Positions 9,233 through 15,873 of a stretch of DNA of 64,000 nt are shown one piece after another. The position numbers were made by a program, and so were the translations under genes. Under the pieces are notes generated by a model. It searched no databases. It saw only the letters and a list, made by a program, of their open reading frames with translations, and had not been told where the DNA came from. Every line of letters starts with the position of its first letter. Within the stretch, counting starts at the first letter, position 1. Origin of the DNA: Actinomadura rayongensis (GTDB taxonomy: Bacteria > Actinomycetota > Actinomycetes > Streptosporangiales > Streptosporangiaceae); assembly GCF_009831215.1 (NCBI RefSeq), contig NZ_WUTW01000008.1, positions 124,001 to 188,000 of the forward strand. The letters run 5' to 3'.

Positions 9233-10002
9233 GGGACGACACCGGCGCCGACGTGCCGGTGCGGCGGCCCGTCCGGCGCGTGGTGTCGCTCGTCCCGTCG
9301 CTGACCGAGACACTGGCCGTCACCGCGCCCGGGCTGCTCGTCGGCGCCACCGACTGGTGCTCCCATCCGGCCGACCTGGACGTCGTCCGCGTGAAGGGCA
9401 CCAAGAACCCCGACCTGGACGCGATCCGCGCGCTGGAACCCGACCTCGTCGTCGGGAACGCCGAGGAGAACCGCGTCCCGGACGTGGCGGCGCTGCGCGC
9501 GGCGGGCGTCCCGGTCTGGATGACCGACATCCGCACGGTGGCCGGGGCGCTGGCGTCGCTGCGCCGGATGCTGGCCGAGGGCTGCGGGCTGCCGGTGCCC
9601 GGCTGGCTGGACGACGCCGCCCGCGCCTGGGCCGCGTGCCCGCCCGGCCCGCCGCGCCGCGCGGTCGTCCCGGTGTGGCGGCGGCCGTGGATGGTCCTCG
9701 GCCGCGACACCTTCGCCGGGGACGTCCTCGCGCGGCTCGGCGTGGCCAACGTATACGCCGGGCACGCCGAGCGTTATCCGAGAATCCCGCTGGACGAGCT
9801 GAACGCGTCCGGCGCCGACCTGGTCGTCCTGCCCGACGAGCCGTACGCCTTCACCGCCGACGACGGGCCCGAGGCCTTCCCGGGCCTGCCCGCCGCGCTC
9901 GTCAGCGGCCGGTACCTCACCTGGTACGGCCCGTCGCTCGTCGGCGCCCCGGCGGCGCTGGCCGGGGCGCTCGCGCGCGTCAGGCCGTCTTCGCCTCGGT
10001 GA
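9229..10002 (+). CDS. Cobalamin-binding protein, BtuF-like helical-backbone metal receptor
   Basis: A 257-residue protein of the BtuF/FhuD fold. N-terminal RRVVSLVPSLTETL and ATDWCSHPADL are typical of the cobalamin-binding subgroup, and GTKNPDLDAIRALEPDLVVGN is the family core. No signal peptide or lipobox is visible, so it is probably cytoplasmic rather than a true ABC-importer receptor. GTG 9229 overlaps the icmF stop as GTGA, showing translational coupling. A role in handling or sensing B12 for IcmF is inferred. The 3' end overlaps the convergent next gene by 23 bases. Confidence 0.8.
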   Translation: MRDDTGADVPVRRPVRRVVSLVPSLTETLAVTAPGLLVGATDWCSHPADLDVVRVKGTKNPDLDAIRALEPDLVVGNAEENRVPDVAALRAAGVPVWMTDIRTVAGALASLRRMLAEGCGLPVPGWLDDAARAWAACPPGPPRRAVVPVWRRPWMVLGRDTFAGDVLARLGVANVYAGHAERYPRIPLDELNASGADLVVLPDEPYAFTADDGPEAFPGLPAALVSGRYLTWYGPSLVGAPAALAGALARVRPSSPR

Positions 10003-10465
10003 CGGCGGCCACCAGGGCGGCCCGGAACGCGGCGCCCGCGTCGTCCTCGCCGAGGCCGAGGTGGAACAGCGACGCCTCCGTCGCGCCCGACCACAGGCCG
10101 TGCACGCCCGCCCCGCCCGGGTCCAGCGCGGCCGTGAGCGGGGACGCGTCGACGCTCGCGTCCGCCAGCAGGATCGAGCGGACGTGCAGCCCGCGCCGCT
10201 CCCCGGTGACCGCGATGACCAGCGCGCGCGGCGTGAGCAGCGCGACGGTCGTGTGCTCCCGGTCCGGATCGCCCGAGCCCGTGAGCCGTGCCAGCAGGCC
10301 CGGTCTGCTCCGCCGCACGCTGCGCGTCGCGCAGCAGGCGCGGGCGGCGGCGAGCACGTCGCCGAGCTGGTGCGCCTCGGCGTGCGCGGCGATCGCGTCG
10401 CGCAGCGCGGCGTCGAGCGCGGCGGGCTCGACGGCACGGCTGGAACGGTCGTAGGGGCGGTTCAT
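9980..10465 (-). CDS. Hypothetical protein
   Basis: A 161-residue soluble protein, convergent with and overlapping the BtuF-like gene by 23 bases. The middle (HTTVALLTPRALVIAVTGERRGLHVRSILLADASV) resembles a PH-like beta barrel of the kind seen in actinobacterial proteins of unknown role, and the C-terminus is an Ala-rich helix. No catalytic motif, signal peptide or membrane span is visible. I do not recognise a family with certainty. Confidence 0.55.
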   Translation of the reverse strand: MNRPYDRSSRAVEPAALDAALRDAIAAHAEAHQLGDVLAAARACCATRSVRRSRPGLLARLTGSGDPDREHTTVALLTPRALVIAVTGERRGLHVRSILLADASVDASPLTAALDPGGAGVHGLWSGATEASLFHLGLGEDDAGAAFRAALVAAVTEAKTA

Positions 10466-10535
10466 CCGGCCTCCCGGGAAGGTCGTGCGGGGACACCGGC
10501 GGGGGACCCGGCGCAGCGTACCGCGCCGGGCCGCG

Positions 10536-11252
10536 TCAGACCGTCCCGAACAGGACGCCCGCTCCGTACGTCACGCCCGACGACAGCAGGATGATCGAAA
10601 GCTGCCGCAGCGCGCCGTAGGGGACGGCCCGTCCGCTGGAGTGGGCGACGACGCCGCCGACCGCGAGCCCGGCGAGGCCCGTCAGCCCGATCGACGCGAC
10701 GACCGCGACCGTCCCCTCGGTGATCAGCCAGGGCAGCAGCGGCGCCGCCGAGCCGAGCGCGAACAGCGCGAACGACGACAGCGCGGCCGTCCACGGCGAC
10801 CCCAGCTCGGCCGGGTTGACGCCGACGACCTCGCGCGCCGACGCCGCGTACAGGCGCTCGTCGTCGGCCGCGACCTCGGCGGCGGCGCCGCGCGCGGTGG
10901 CGGGGGAGAACCCGGCGGTGCGGAAGGTGTCCTCCAGCTTCCCGCCGAGCACGGCGGGGTGGTCGCGGACGAGGTCGCGCAGGTCGGCCAGGACGCCCTG
11001 GAACAGCTCGACCTGCGCCTTCACCGAGATCCACTCGCCCGCCGCCATCGACACCGCGCCCGCGAGCAGCCCGGCCAGCCCGGCGAGCCGGACGGCATGC
11101 GCCCCAGATCCCGCGCCCGCCACCGCGAGCACGAGGCACAGCGTGCTGACGAGCCCGTCGTTCACGCCGAGCACCGCCGCCCGCGCGCCGCCCTGCTGCA
11201 CCTGCGCCGCGCGCCGCGCGAGCAGCGCGGTGACCTTCGCGTCCTGCGTCAC
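10536..11252 (-). CDS. VIT1/CCC1 family Fe2+/Mn2+ transporter
   Basis: A 238-residue membrane protein with about five spans. The conserved first helix VLGVNDGLVSTLCLVLAVAGA and the following SMAAGEWISVKAQ carry the acidic and Met residues of the VIT/CCC1 metal pore. The loop after helix 2 is acidic/helical (LVRDHPAVLGGKLEDTFRTAG), as in VIT cytoplasmic metal-binding domains. I chose GTG 11252 (VTQDAK); TTG 11291 would add 13 unlikely residues. It probably exports or stores divalent metal. It is last on the minus strand after the acyl-CoA dehydrogenase, with a 47-base gap. Confidence 0.85.
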   Translation of the reverse strand: MTQDAKVTALLARRAAQVQQGGARAAVLGVNDGLVSTLCLVLAVAGAGSGAHAVRLAGLAGLLAGAVSMAAGEWISVKAQVELFQGVLADLRDLVRDHPAVLGGKLEDTFRTAGFSPATARGAAAEVAADDERLYAASAREVVGVNPAELGSPWTAALSSFALFALGSAAPLLPWLITEGTVAVVASIGLTGLAGLAVGGVVAHSSGRAVPYGALRQLSIILLSSGVTYGAGVLFGTV

Positions 11253-11298
11253 CGGACCGGCCCGTTGATCATCACCGGGCCAGGCTAGCAACGCCGGA

Positions 11299-12450
11299 TC
11301 AGACGCCGATGTCCTTGGCGATGATCGTCTTGAGGACCTCGCTCGTCCCGCCGTAGATCCGCGTGACGCGGGCGTCGGTGTAGAGGCGGGCGATCGGGTA
11401 CTCCAGGATGTAGCCGTAGCCGCCGTGGAGCTGCAGGCACTTGTCCACGACCCGCGCCTGGACCTCGGTGCAGAACAGCTTGGCGACGGCCGCGTCGGCG
11501 GGGGTCAGCTCGCCGACGTCCAGGGCCTCGATCGCGCGGTCGACCAGCGACCGGGCCGCCTCGACCTCGGTGGCGCACTCGGCGAGGACGAACTTGGTGT
11601 TCTGGAACGACGCGACGGGCCGCCCGAACACGTTCCTGTCCTGGACGTACTTGCGCGCGAACTCCACCGCGGCGGCGGCGGACGCGTAGGAGCTGACCGC
11701 GATGCCCAGCCGCTCCTCGGCGAGGTTGTGCGTCAGGTACTCGAACCCGCGCCCCTCCTCGCCGAGCAGGTCCTCGACGGGCACGCGGACGTCGGAGAAC
11801 GCCAGCTCGGCCGTGTCGGAGCTGCGCAGCCCGATCTTCTCCAGCTTGCGGCCGACCGTGTAGCCCTCGCTCGTGGTGTCCACGACGAGGATGGACAGGC
11901 CCGCGCGGCGGTTCTCCGGCGTGGCCGGGGATGTCCGGGCCACGACCAGCACCCGGTCGGCGAGGACGCCGCCGGTGATGAACGTCTTGGCGCCGTTGAG
12001 GACGTAGTGGTCGCCGTCGCGGCGCGCGGTGGTCTGCATGCCCGCGAGGTCGGAGCCGGTGCCGGGCTCGGTCATCGCGATGGCCGTCATCATCTCGCCG
12101 GTGACGAACGGCGGCAGCCAGCGCCGCTTCTGCTCGTCCGAGGCGTACTTGAGCAGGTAGGGCAGGACGAGGTTGACGTGGACGCCGTAGCCGCCGAAGC
12201 TCACCCCGGCGCGGGCGCACTCCTCGGAGATGACGGCCTGGTACTTGAAGCTCGTCTCCCCGGCGCCGCCGTACTCCTCGGGCACCTGGATGCCGAGGAC
12301 GCCCAGCTCGCCGAGCTTGTTGTAGAAGTCGCGGGGCGGATGCCCGGCGTGCTCCCACGCGTCGTAGACCGGCGCGACCTCGGCCGCGACGAAGTCCCTG
12401 ATGGTCTCCCGGAACGCCTCGTGGTCCTCGTTGTAGAGCGTGCGGCGCAT
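11299..12450 (-). CDS. Acyl-CoA dehydrogenase
   Basis: A 383-residue flavoenzyme of normal family length. Signatures are the FAD/substrate stretch AIAMTEPGTGSDLAGMQTTARRDGDHYVLNGAKTFITGG (ACADS_1, about 125-165) and the C-terminal QLHGGYGYILEYPIARLYTDARVTRIYGGTSEVLK (ACADS_2), where Glu of GGTSE is the expected catalytic base. It oxidises acyl-CoA to 2-enoyl-CoA, passing electrons to ETF. The substrate (straight or branched chain) cannot be fixed from sequence; the nearby icmF makes a branched-chain link possible. ATG 12450 has GGGGAAGGGG upstream. Confidence 0.93.
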   Translation of the reverse strand: MRRTLYNEDHEAFRETIRDFVAAEVAPVYDAWEHAGHPPRDFYNKLGELGVLGIQVPEEYGGAGETSFKYQAVISEECARAGVSFGGYGVHVNLVLPYLLKYASDEQKRRWLPPFVTGEMMTAIAMTEPGTGSDLAGMQTTARRDGDHYVLNGAKTFITGGVLADRVLVVARTSPATPENRRAGLSILVVDTTSEGYTVGRKLEKIGLRSSDTAELAFSDVRVPVEDLLGEEGRGFEYLTHNLAEERLGIAVSSYASAAAAVEFARKYVQDRNVFGRPVASFQNTKFVLAECATEVEAARSLVDRAIEALDVGELTPADAAVAKLFCTEVQARVVDKCLQLHGGYGYILEYPIARLYTDARVTRIYGGTSEVLKTIIAKDIGV

Positions 12451-12626
12451 CGCGGCCCCTTCCCCTCTCCCGTGTTCTGGAATTCGATTCTAGTAGCCCG
12501 TTCGGGTTGGCAGGGCCGGGAGGGACCGGGGAGCGGGGCTGGCCGGATGGGGACACGGCACGGCCTTGCCGGACGGGCCGGCCTGTGCAGGGGTGCCGCG
12601 ACGGCGGAGAATCGCCGGATCGGGAA

Positions 12627-12745
12627 AGTGAAAAGCGGCGCCGGGTGGATACGGGGGCAATCCACCCGGCGCCGCATCATCGGTGTTCCGACGGGGGCCC
12701 GGAACACCGGTAGGGGCGCTCCGACGGGGGACCAGAGCGCCGGTA
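12627..12745 (-). ncRNA. Probable 6C small RNA (three hairpins with C-rich loops)
   Basis: On the minus strand three hairpins follow each other: stem GGCGCTC (12741-12735/12721-12715), stem CGGTGTTCC (12709-12701/12689-12681) and a 16-bp stem GCGGCGCCGGGTGGAT (12675-12660/12650-12635). Every loop carries the same CCCCCGT core, and the last stem is followed by TTTTCAC, a factor-independent terminator. C-rich twin loops plus a terminator are the hallmark of the actinobacterial 6C RNA family; the exact match to that family is from memory. A promoter-like sequence lies just upstream, so it appears to be an independent transcript of about 118 nt rather than only the 3' end of DUF3099. Confidence 0.65.
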
Positions 12746-12750
12746 CAAAT

Positions 12751-12780
12751 CGTACACCGAAACCCCCCGCAGTTAGTCAA
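12751..12780 (-). promoter_or_regulatory. Promoter-like sequence for the small RNA
   Basis: On the minus strand TTGACT (12780-12775) is followed after 18 bases by TGTACG (12756-12751), or after 20 by TACGAT. This places the transcription start near 12745, right before the first hairpin. A GGGGGG run in the spacer is complementary to the C-rich loops. Confidence 0.5.
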
Positions 12781-12787
12781 GAGAATG

Positions 12788-13117
12788 TCACGACCCGATT
12801 TCCGGACGGCTCCCGGAAACGCGCTTGTGATGCCTGCTTTGCCCGTCGCGCAGCCGGGCGGGCGGGTCGGGGCGCCGTCCCGCGTTCGCCACCACGACCG
12901 CCACGTACGGCAGGAAGATCGCGCCGAGGACGAGCACGCCCACCGCCCAGAACGGCGCGTGCGCGAGCCCGGCGAACACGGCGCCGAGGAAGCACGACGT
13001 CCGCAGGCCCATCGAGAGCAGATACCGCTTCTGCCGTGCGGAGATGTCCTCCGACAGCGGGCGCCGCGCGTCCGTGACGAGATGGACGTCTTCGGACCGG
13101 CGGGGATTCACCTTCAC
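12788..13117 (-). CDS. DUF3099 family membrane protein
   Basis: A 109-residue protein with two predicted membrane helices (about 38-58 and 60-80: LRTSCFLGAVFAGLAHAPFWAVGVLVLGAIFLPYVAVVVAN), preceded by ARQKRYLLSMGLR, the pattern of actinobacterial DUF3099. Function is unknown. The GTG start at 13117 lies only four bases from the prophage attL core, so the phage integrated directly at its 5' end. The original upstream region now lies at the right end of the prophage before dodecin. Whether its promoter survived is uncertain, since the sequence left of the core is the start codon itself. Confidence 0.8.
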   Translation of the reverse strand: MKVNPRRSEDVHLVTDARRPLSEDISARQKRYLLSMGLRTSCFLGAVFAGLAHAPFWAVGVLVLGAIFLPYVAVVVANAGRRPDPPARLRDGQSRHHKRVSGSRPEIGS

Positions 13118-13120
13118 GTT

Positions 13121-13141
13121 TCCAAGGTAACCCAGGGATGC
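13121..13141. repeat. attL core
   Basis: TCCAAGGTA, then AC, then CCAGGGA, T, GC. It matches attR (56043-56063) at 18 of 21 positions, with 9 and 7 identical bases on either side of a 2-base difference. It lies 4 bases upstream of the DUF3099 start codon. Confidence 0.75.
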
Positions 13142-13232
13142 GGCCCTGACCTGGGGCGGGGCCGGTTAGCCCTGCCAGGGCCGCACTTTACGCTACGCGG
13201 ACGCACACGGGCCAACATCCCTGCATACGGAG

Positions 13233-13272
13233 GGGTGTAACGCTTACACGGCTTGGGCCTGCTGCTTACACC
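13233..13272. repeat. Left integrase arm-type sites
   Basis: GGGTGTAACG (13233-13242), an inverted copy ending at 13250 (TTACACG) and CTTACACC (13265-13272). The first is identical to 55972-55981 and the third is the complement of 55984-55991. Short repeats inside both ends but outside the core fit arm-binding sites for the integrase N-terminal domain. Confidence 0.6.
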
Positions 13273-13289
13273 CCGGACCTGGACGGCAC

Positions 13290-13946
13290 TTAGAACCCGG
13301 CGATGGGCCAGGACGCTCCGCTGAGGCTGATCCACGAGACGGCTCCCACAGGGTTCTGCAAGATCGTCTGGCCGTTGGAGCCGATGGCGATCTGGGCCTT
13401 GTTGCTGCTGTTGGCTGGGGCGTCGAAGACGTGGGTTGTGGCGGGACGGACTCCGGTGGGCAAGGTGAACAGCAGGGTGCCGTGGGTGGCGGTGCCTGCG
13501 GCGATGACGCCGATGAGCGCGGCGCGGTTGTCGGGTAGTTCGATGTACCCCGCCGACTCGTACCCGTTGCCGTAGTTGCTCCAGCCGTTTTGAAGGCTGG
13601 GCCGTCCGATGCCGCCTCGGGTGATGTGGCTGCCGGTCGGGAGGGTGATGCCTCCGTTGACGGTGAGGTTGCCGGTGACGGTGAGGTTGGTGGGTGCCCG
13701 GTAGGAGCCGATGCAGACCAGCGCGTTGCCGATCCACGCCATGACGACGGTATCGCCTGGCGCGGGCGCGTAGTGGCCCAGGTGCGGGACGGTCAGGTAT
13801 TCGCTGGCGGGCGCGCCGGAGTAGGGCGCGACGGTGACGGTGTGCTTGGCGGTGTCGAGCGCGGTGACGGTGCCGGTGGTGAACGCGGCGGGGGCGGGCG
13901 TGGCGGTGAGGCGTTGGGCGAGGGCGCGGCGGGCGCGGCGGGTCAT
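13290..13946 (-). CDS. Minor tail / tail tip protein
   Basis: A 218-residue protein, last in the tail operon. The N-terminal half is a small beta domain (VTALDTAKHTVTVAPYSG and GDTVVMAWIGNALVCIG). The middle repeat-like LTVTGNLTVNGGITLPTGSHI suggests a short beta-helix or fibre shaft, and the C-terminal part is Gly/Ser/Asn-rich as in receptor-binding or baseplate proteins. It starts at 13946, overlapping the previous stop by four bases. Position and composition suggest a host-contact structure; no enzymatic domain is visible. Confidence 0.6.
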   Translation of the reverse strand: MTRRARRALAQRLTATPAPAAFTTGTVTALDTAKHTVTVAPYSGAPASEYLTVPHLGHYAPAPGDTVVMAWIGNALVCIGSYRAPTNLTVTGNLTVNGGITLPTGSHITRGGIGRPSLQNGWSNYGNGYESAGYIELPDNRAALIGVIAAGTATHGTLLFTLPTGVRPATTHVFDAPANSSNKAQIAIGSNGQTILQNPVGAVSWISLSGASWPIAGF

Positions 13947-15073
13947 GGGGTCACCTGGTCGGGGCGCTGGCGGGTGGAGACGGTGAGGGTCGCGGCGGGG
14001 GTGAGGGGGATAGTGACGGCGTCCACGATGTGGGTCTGCCGGGTGCCGTCGGGGAGGACGACCAGGACGGCGTCATCGACGTCCAGCGCGGGGTTCGGCG
14101 CGGACTCCAGGTCCAGGACGGTGTCGGCGACGGTGAGCTTGCGCAGGACCGCCGTCGCGGCGGCGTTGGCGGCGGCGGTGGTGGAGAGCTGGGCGGAGCT
14201 GTAGAAGTAGGGGCGTCGGCCGAAGGGGCCGCCCCACCGGGCGGGGCTGGTGGCGTCGGTGAGGTAGGCGGTGCCGCGTACGGGGGCGGTGTCGGCGGAG
14301 GTGGTCTCGCCGGTCGCGACCACGGCGTTGTAGACGCTGGCGCGGTCTTGGGCGAGGTCGGCTTTGGTGAGCACGCCGTCGCGGCCCGCGTCGATGGTCC
14401 AGGCGGGGGCGGCGGTGCGCGGGTCGGGGACGGGCGCGAACCGCCAGGTCCCGGTCCGGTCGGGCTGGACGGTGACGCCCAGCGCGGTCGCCAGCTCCTC
14501 AACTGCGGCGAGCCGGTCGGACTCCCAGGTGGTGCCCGACGCGACCGGCGTGGTGGGCAGGGCGTTGAACTCGGCGGTGTTGAGGGCGTCGCCGGGCCGC
14601 GACCCGGTGATCAGGTTCTTGACCACGTCGCGCTGCGCCGTCCCGGAGGCGGGCGCGTAGGGGGTGAGGAACTTGTCGTCGCGCAGATATGAGCGGAATC
14701 CCGACGCCGACAGCTTGACCGAGGTGTCGCCCGCCGTGGTGGCGACCTTCTCCACCAGGTACCGGCCGAGCGGGACTTCCTCGACGCGGCCCGGCGCCAG
14801 CACCACGCCCCGGTAGGGGCGCAGGGTGAGGCCGTAGACGTTGACGGCGTCCAGGTCGATCGTTCCTGCGTCGGTGGCGAGCCCGCGCGTGCGGATGAGC
14901 TGGGCAGTGATGTCGCAGGTGCCGTAGGTGGTGTTGCTGCGGTCGAGGGTGACCGTCCCATCGGAGAACGCCAGATCGCCGAGCTTGGTCGCGGCCGACC
15001 ACAGCTCGACGCGGGCGGTCATCTGGTGGGGGGCGCGCAGTGCGTCCAGGAACGACGCCGAGACCGGGTACAT
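13943..15073 (-). CDS. Minor tail protein, DUF5047-like
   Basis: A 376-residue structural protein. The N-terminal MYPVSASFLDALRAPHQMTARVELWSA is typical of DUF5047-type minor tail proteins of actinophages, and the rest (GLTLRPYRGVVLAPGRVEEVPLGRYLVEKV and TLDLESAPNPALDVDDAVLVVLPDG-like phrases) fits a baseplate hub/tail tip fold. It overlaps the neighbouring genes by four bases on each side (ATGA), so the tail genes are translationally coupled. The exact position in the tail tip is not known. Confidence 0.7.
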   Translation of the reverse strand: MYPVSASFLDALRAPHQMTARVELWSAATKLGDLAFSDGTVTLDRSNTTYGTCDITAQLIRTRGLATDAGTIDLDAVNVYGLTLRPYRGVVLAPGRVEEVPLGRYLVEKVATTAGDTSVKLSASGFRSYLRDDKFLTPYAPASGTAQRDVVKNLITGSRPGDALNTAEFNALPTTPVASGTTWESDRLAAVEELATALGVTVQPDRTGTWRFAPVPDPRTAAPAWTIDAGRDGVLTKADLAQDRASVYNAVVATGETTSADTAPVRGTAYLTDATSPARWGGPFGRRPYFYSSAQLSTTAAANAAATAVLRKLTVADTVLDLESAPNPALDVDDAVLVVLPDGTRQTHIVDAVTIPLTPAATLTVSTRQRPDQVTP

Positions 15074-15873
15074 CAGGCGGCCCCGTTCCAGGCGGTCATC
15101 TCCCCGTAGGTCGGGAAGTAGGCGGCGACGTAGCCGAAGTGCCCGAGCGCGGCGACGGCCGAGTACGGCGCACCCGAGGGGGCGAGCGGCGCGGCGGGCG
15201 GTTCGGTGGCGATGGCCTCCAGCGTCCACACCCGGTCGGCGTAGGGCGCGAAGGTGGGGACGGCGCGGTCTTCGGTGTAGGAGGTGCAGAGGAACCAGTG
15301 GTTCCCGCCCTCGTCGGGGCTGGACTGCAACAGCAGGTGCGGGGAGCCGTCCAGGAGCGTGCGCAGTTCGGCGGCCTGATCGGCGGTCGCGGTGACCAGG
15401 GTGAGGGTGTAGGAGCCGAGCTGGCGGACGTCGGCGACGGTGATCGGGTCGGCGCGGCCCAGCACGTAGTGCGCGCCGTAGGCGACCTCGCGGGTGATGG
15501 CGCTCATGGTCTTCACCTGCGCCGGGGTCCGCCATGACGGGTCGGTCGCCGACGCCAGCCGCGTCACGGTGGGGGGAACACCGCTGAACGGCACCGTCTC
15601 CCACGGGCTTTGCAGCCCGGCGGCGTCGGTGACGTAGGCCATGTAGACGACGGGCACGCCGAGCGGGATGTCGGCGTCGATCCCCGACACGGTCCGGTTG
15701 AGCAGCGGCGCGGCCTGCATGGTGCGCACGCGCCGCAGCTTGCCGTCGGGTTCCTGGCGGACGACCCAGGCGTACACCGACACGGTCTCGCCAGCGGCGG
15801 CGGTGACGGTGATGAACGTCTGGCCGTCGTCGCCGGTGACTGTCAGGACCGGCTTGATCGTGGGCTGCGCCAT
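15073..15873 (-). CDS. Minor tail protein (distal-tail-like)
   Basis: A 266-residue protein directly after the tape measure gene, the usual place of the distal tail protein. The N-terminal 90 residues look like a fibronectin-type beta sandwich (VLTVTGDDGQTFITVTAAAGETVSVYAW). The later part (HYVLGRADPITVADVRQLGSYTLTLVTAT) resembles distal-tail or hub domains. It begins with ATG at the tape-measure stop and overlaps the DUF5047-like gene by one base. Role inferred from order. Confidence 0.65.
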   Translation of the reverse strand: MAQPTIKPVLTVTGDDGQTFITVTAAAGETVSVYAWVVRQEPDGKLRRVRTMQAAPLLNRTVSGIDADIPLGVPVVYMAYVTDAAGLQSPWETVPFSGVPPTVTRLASATDPSWRTPAQVKTMSAITREVAYGAHYVLGRADPITVADVRQLGSYTLTLVTATADQAAELRTLLDGSPHLLLQSSPDEGGNHWFLCTSYTEDRAVPTFAPYADRVWTLEAIATEPPAAPLAPSGAPYSAVAALGHFGYVAAYFPTYGEMTAWNGAA

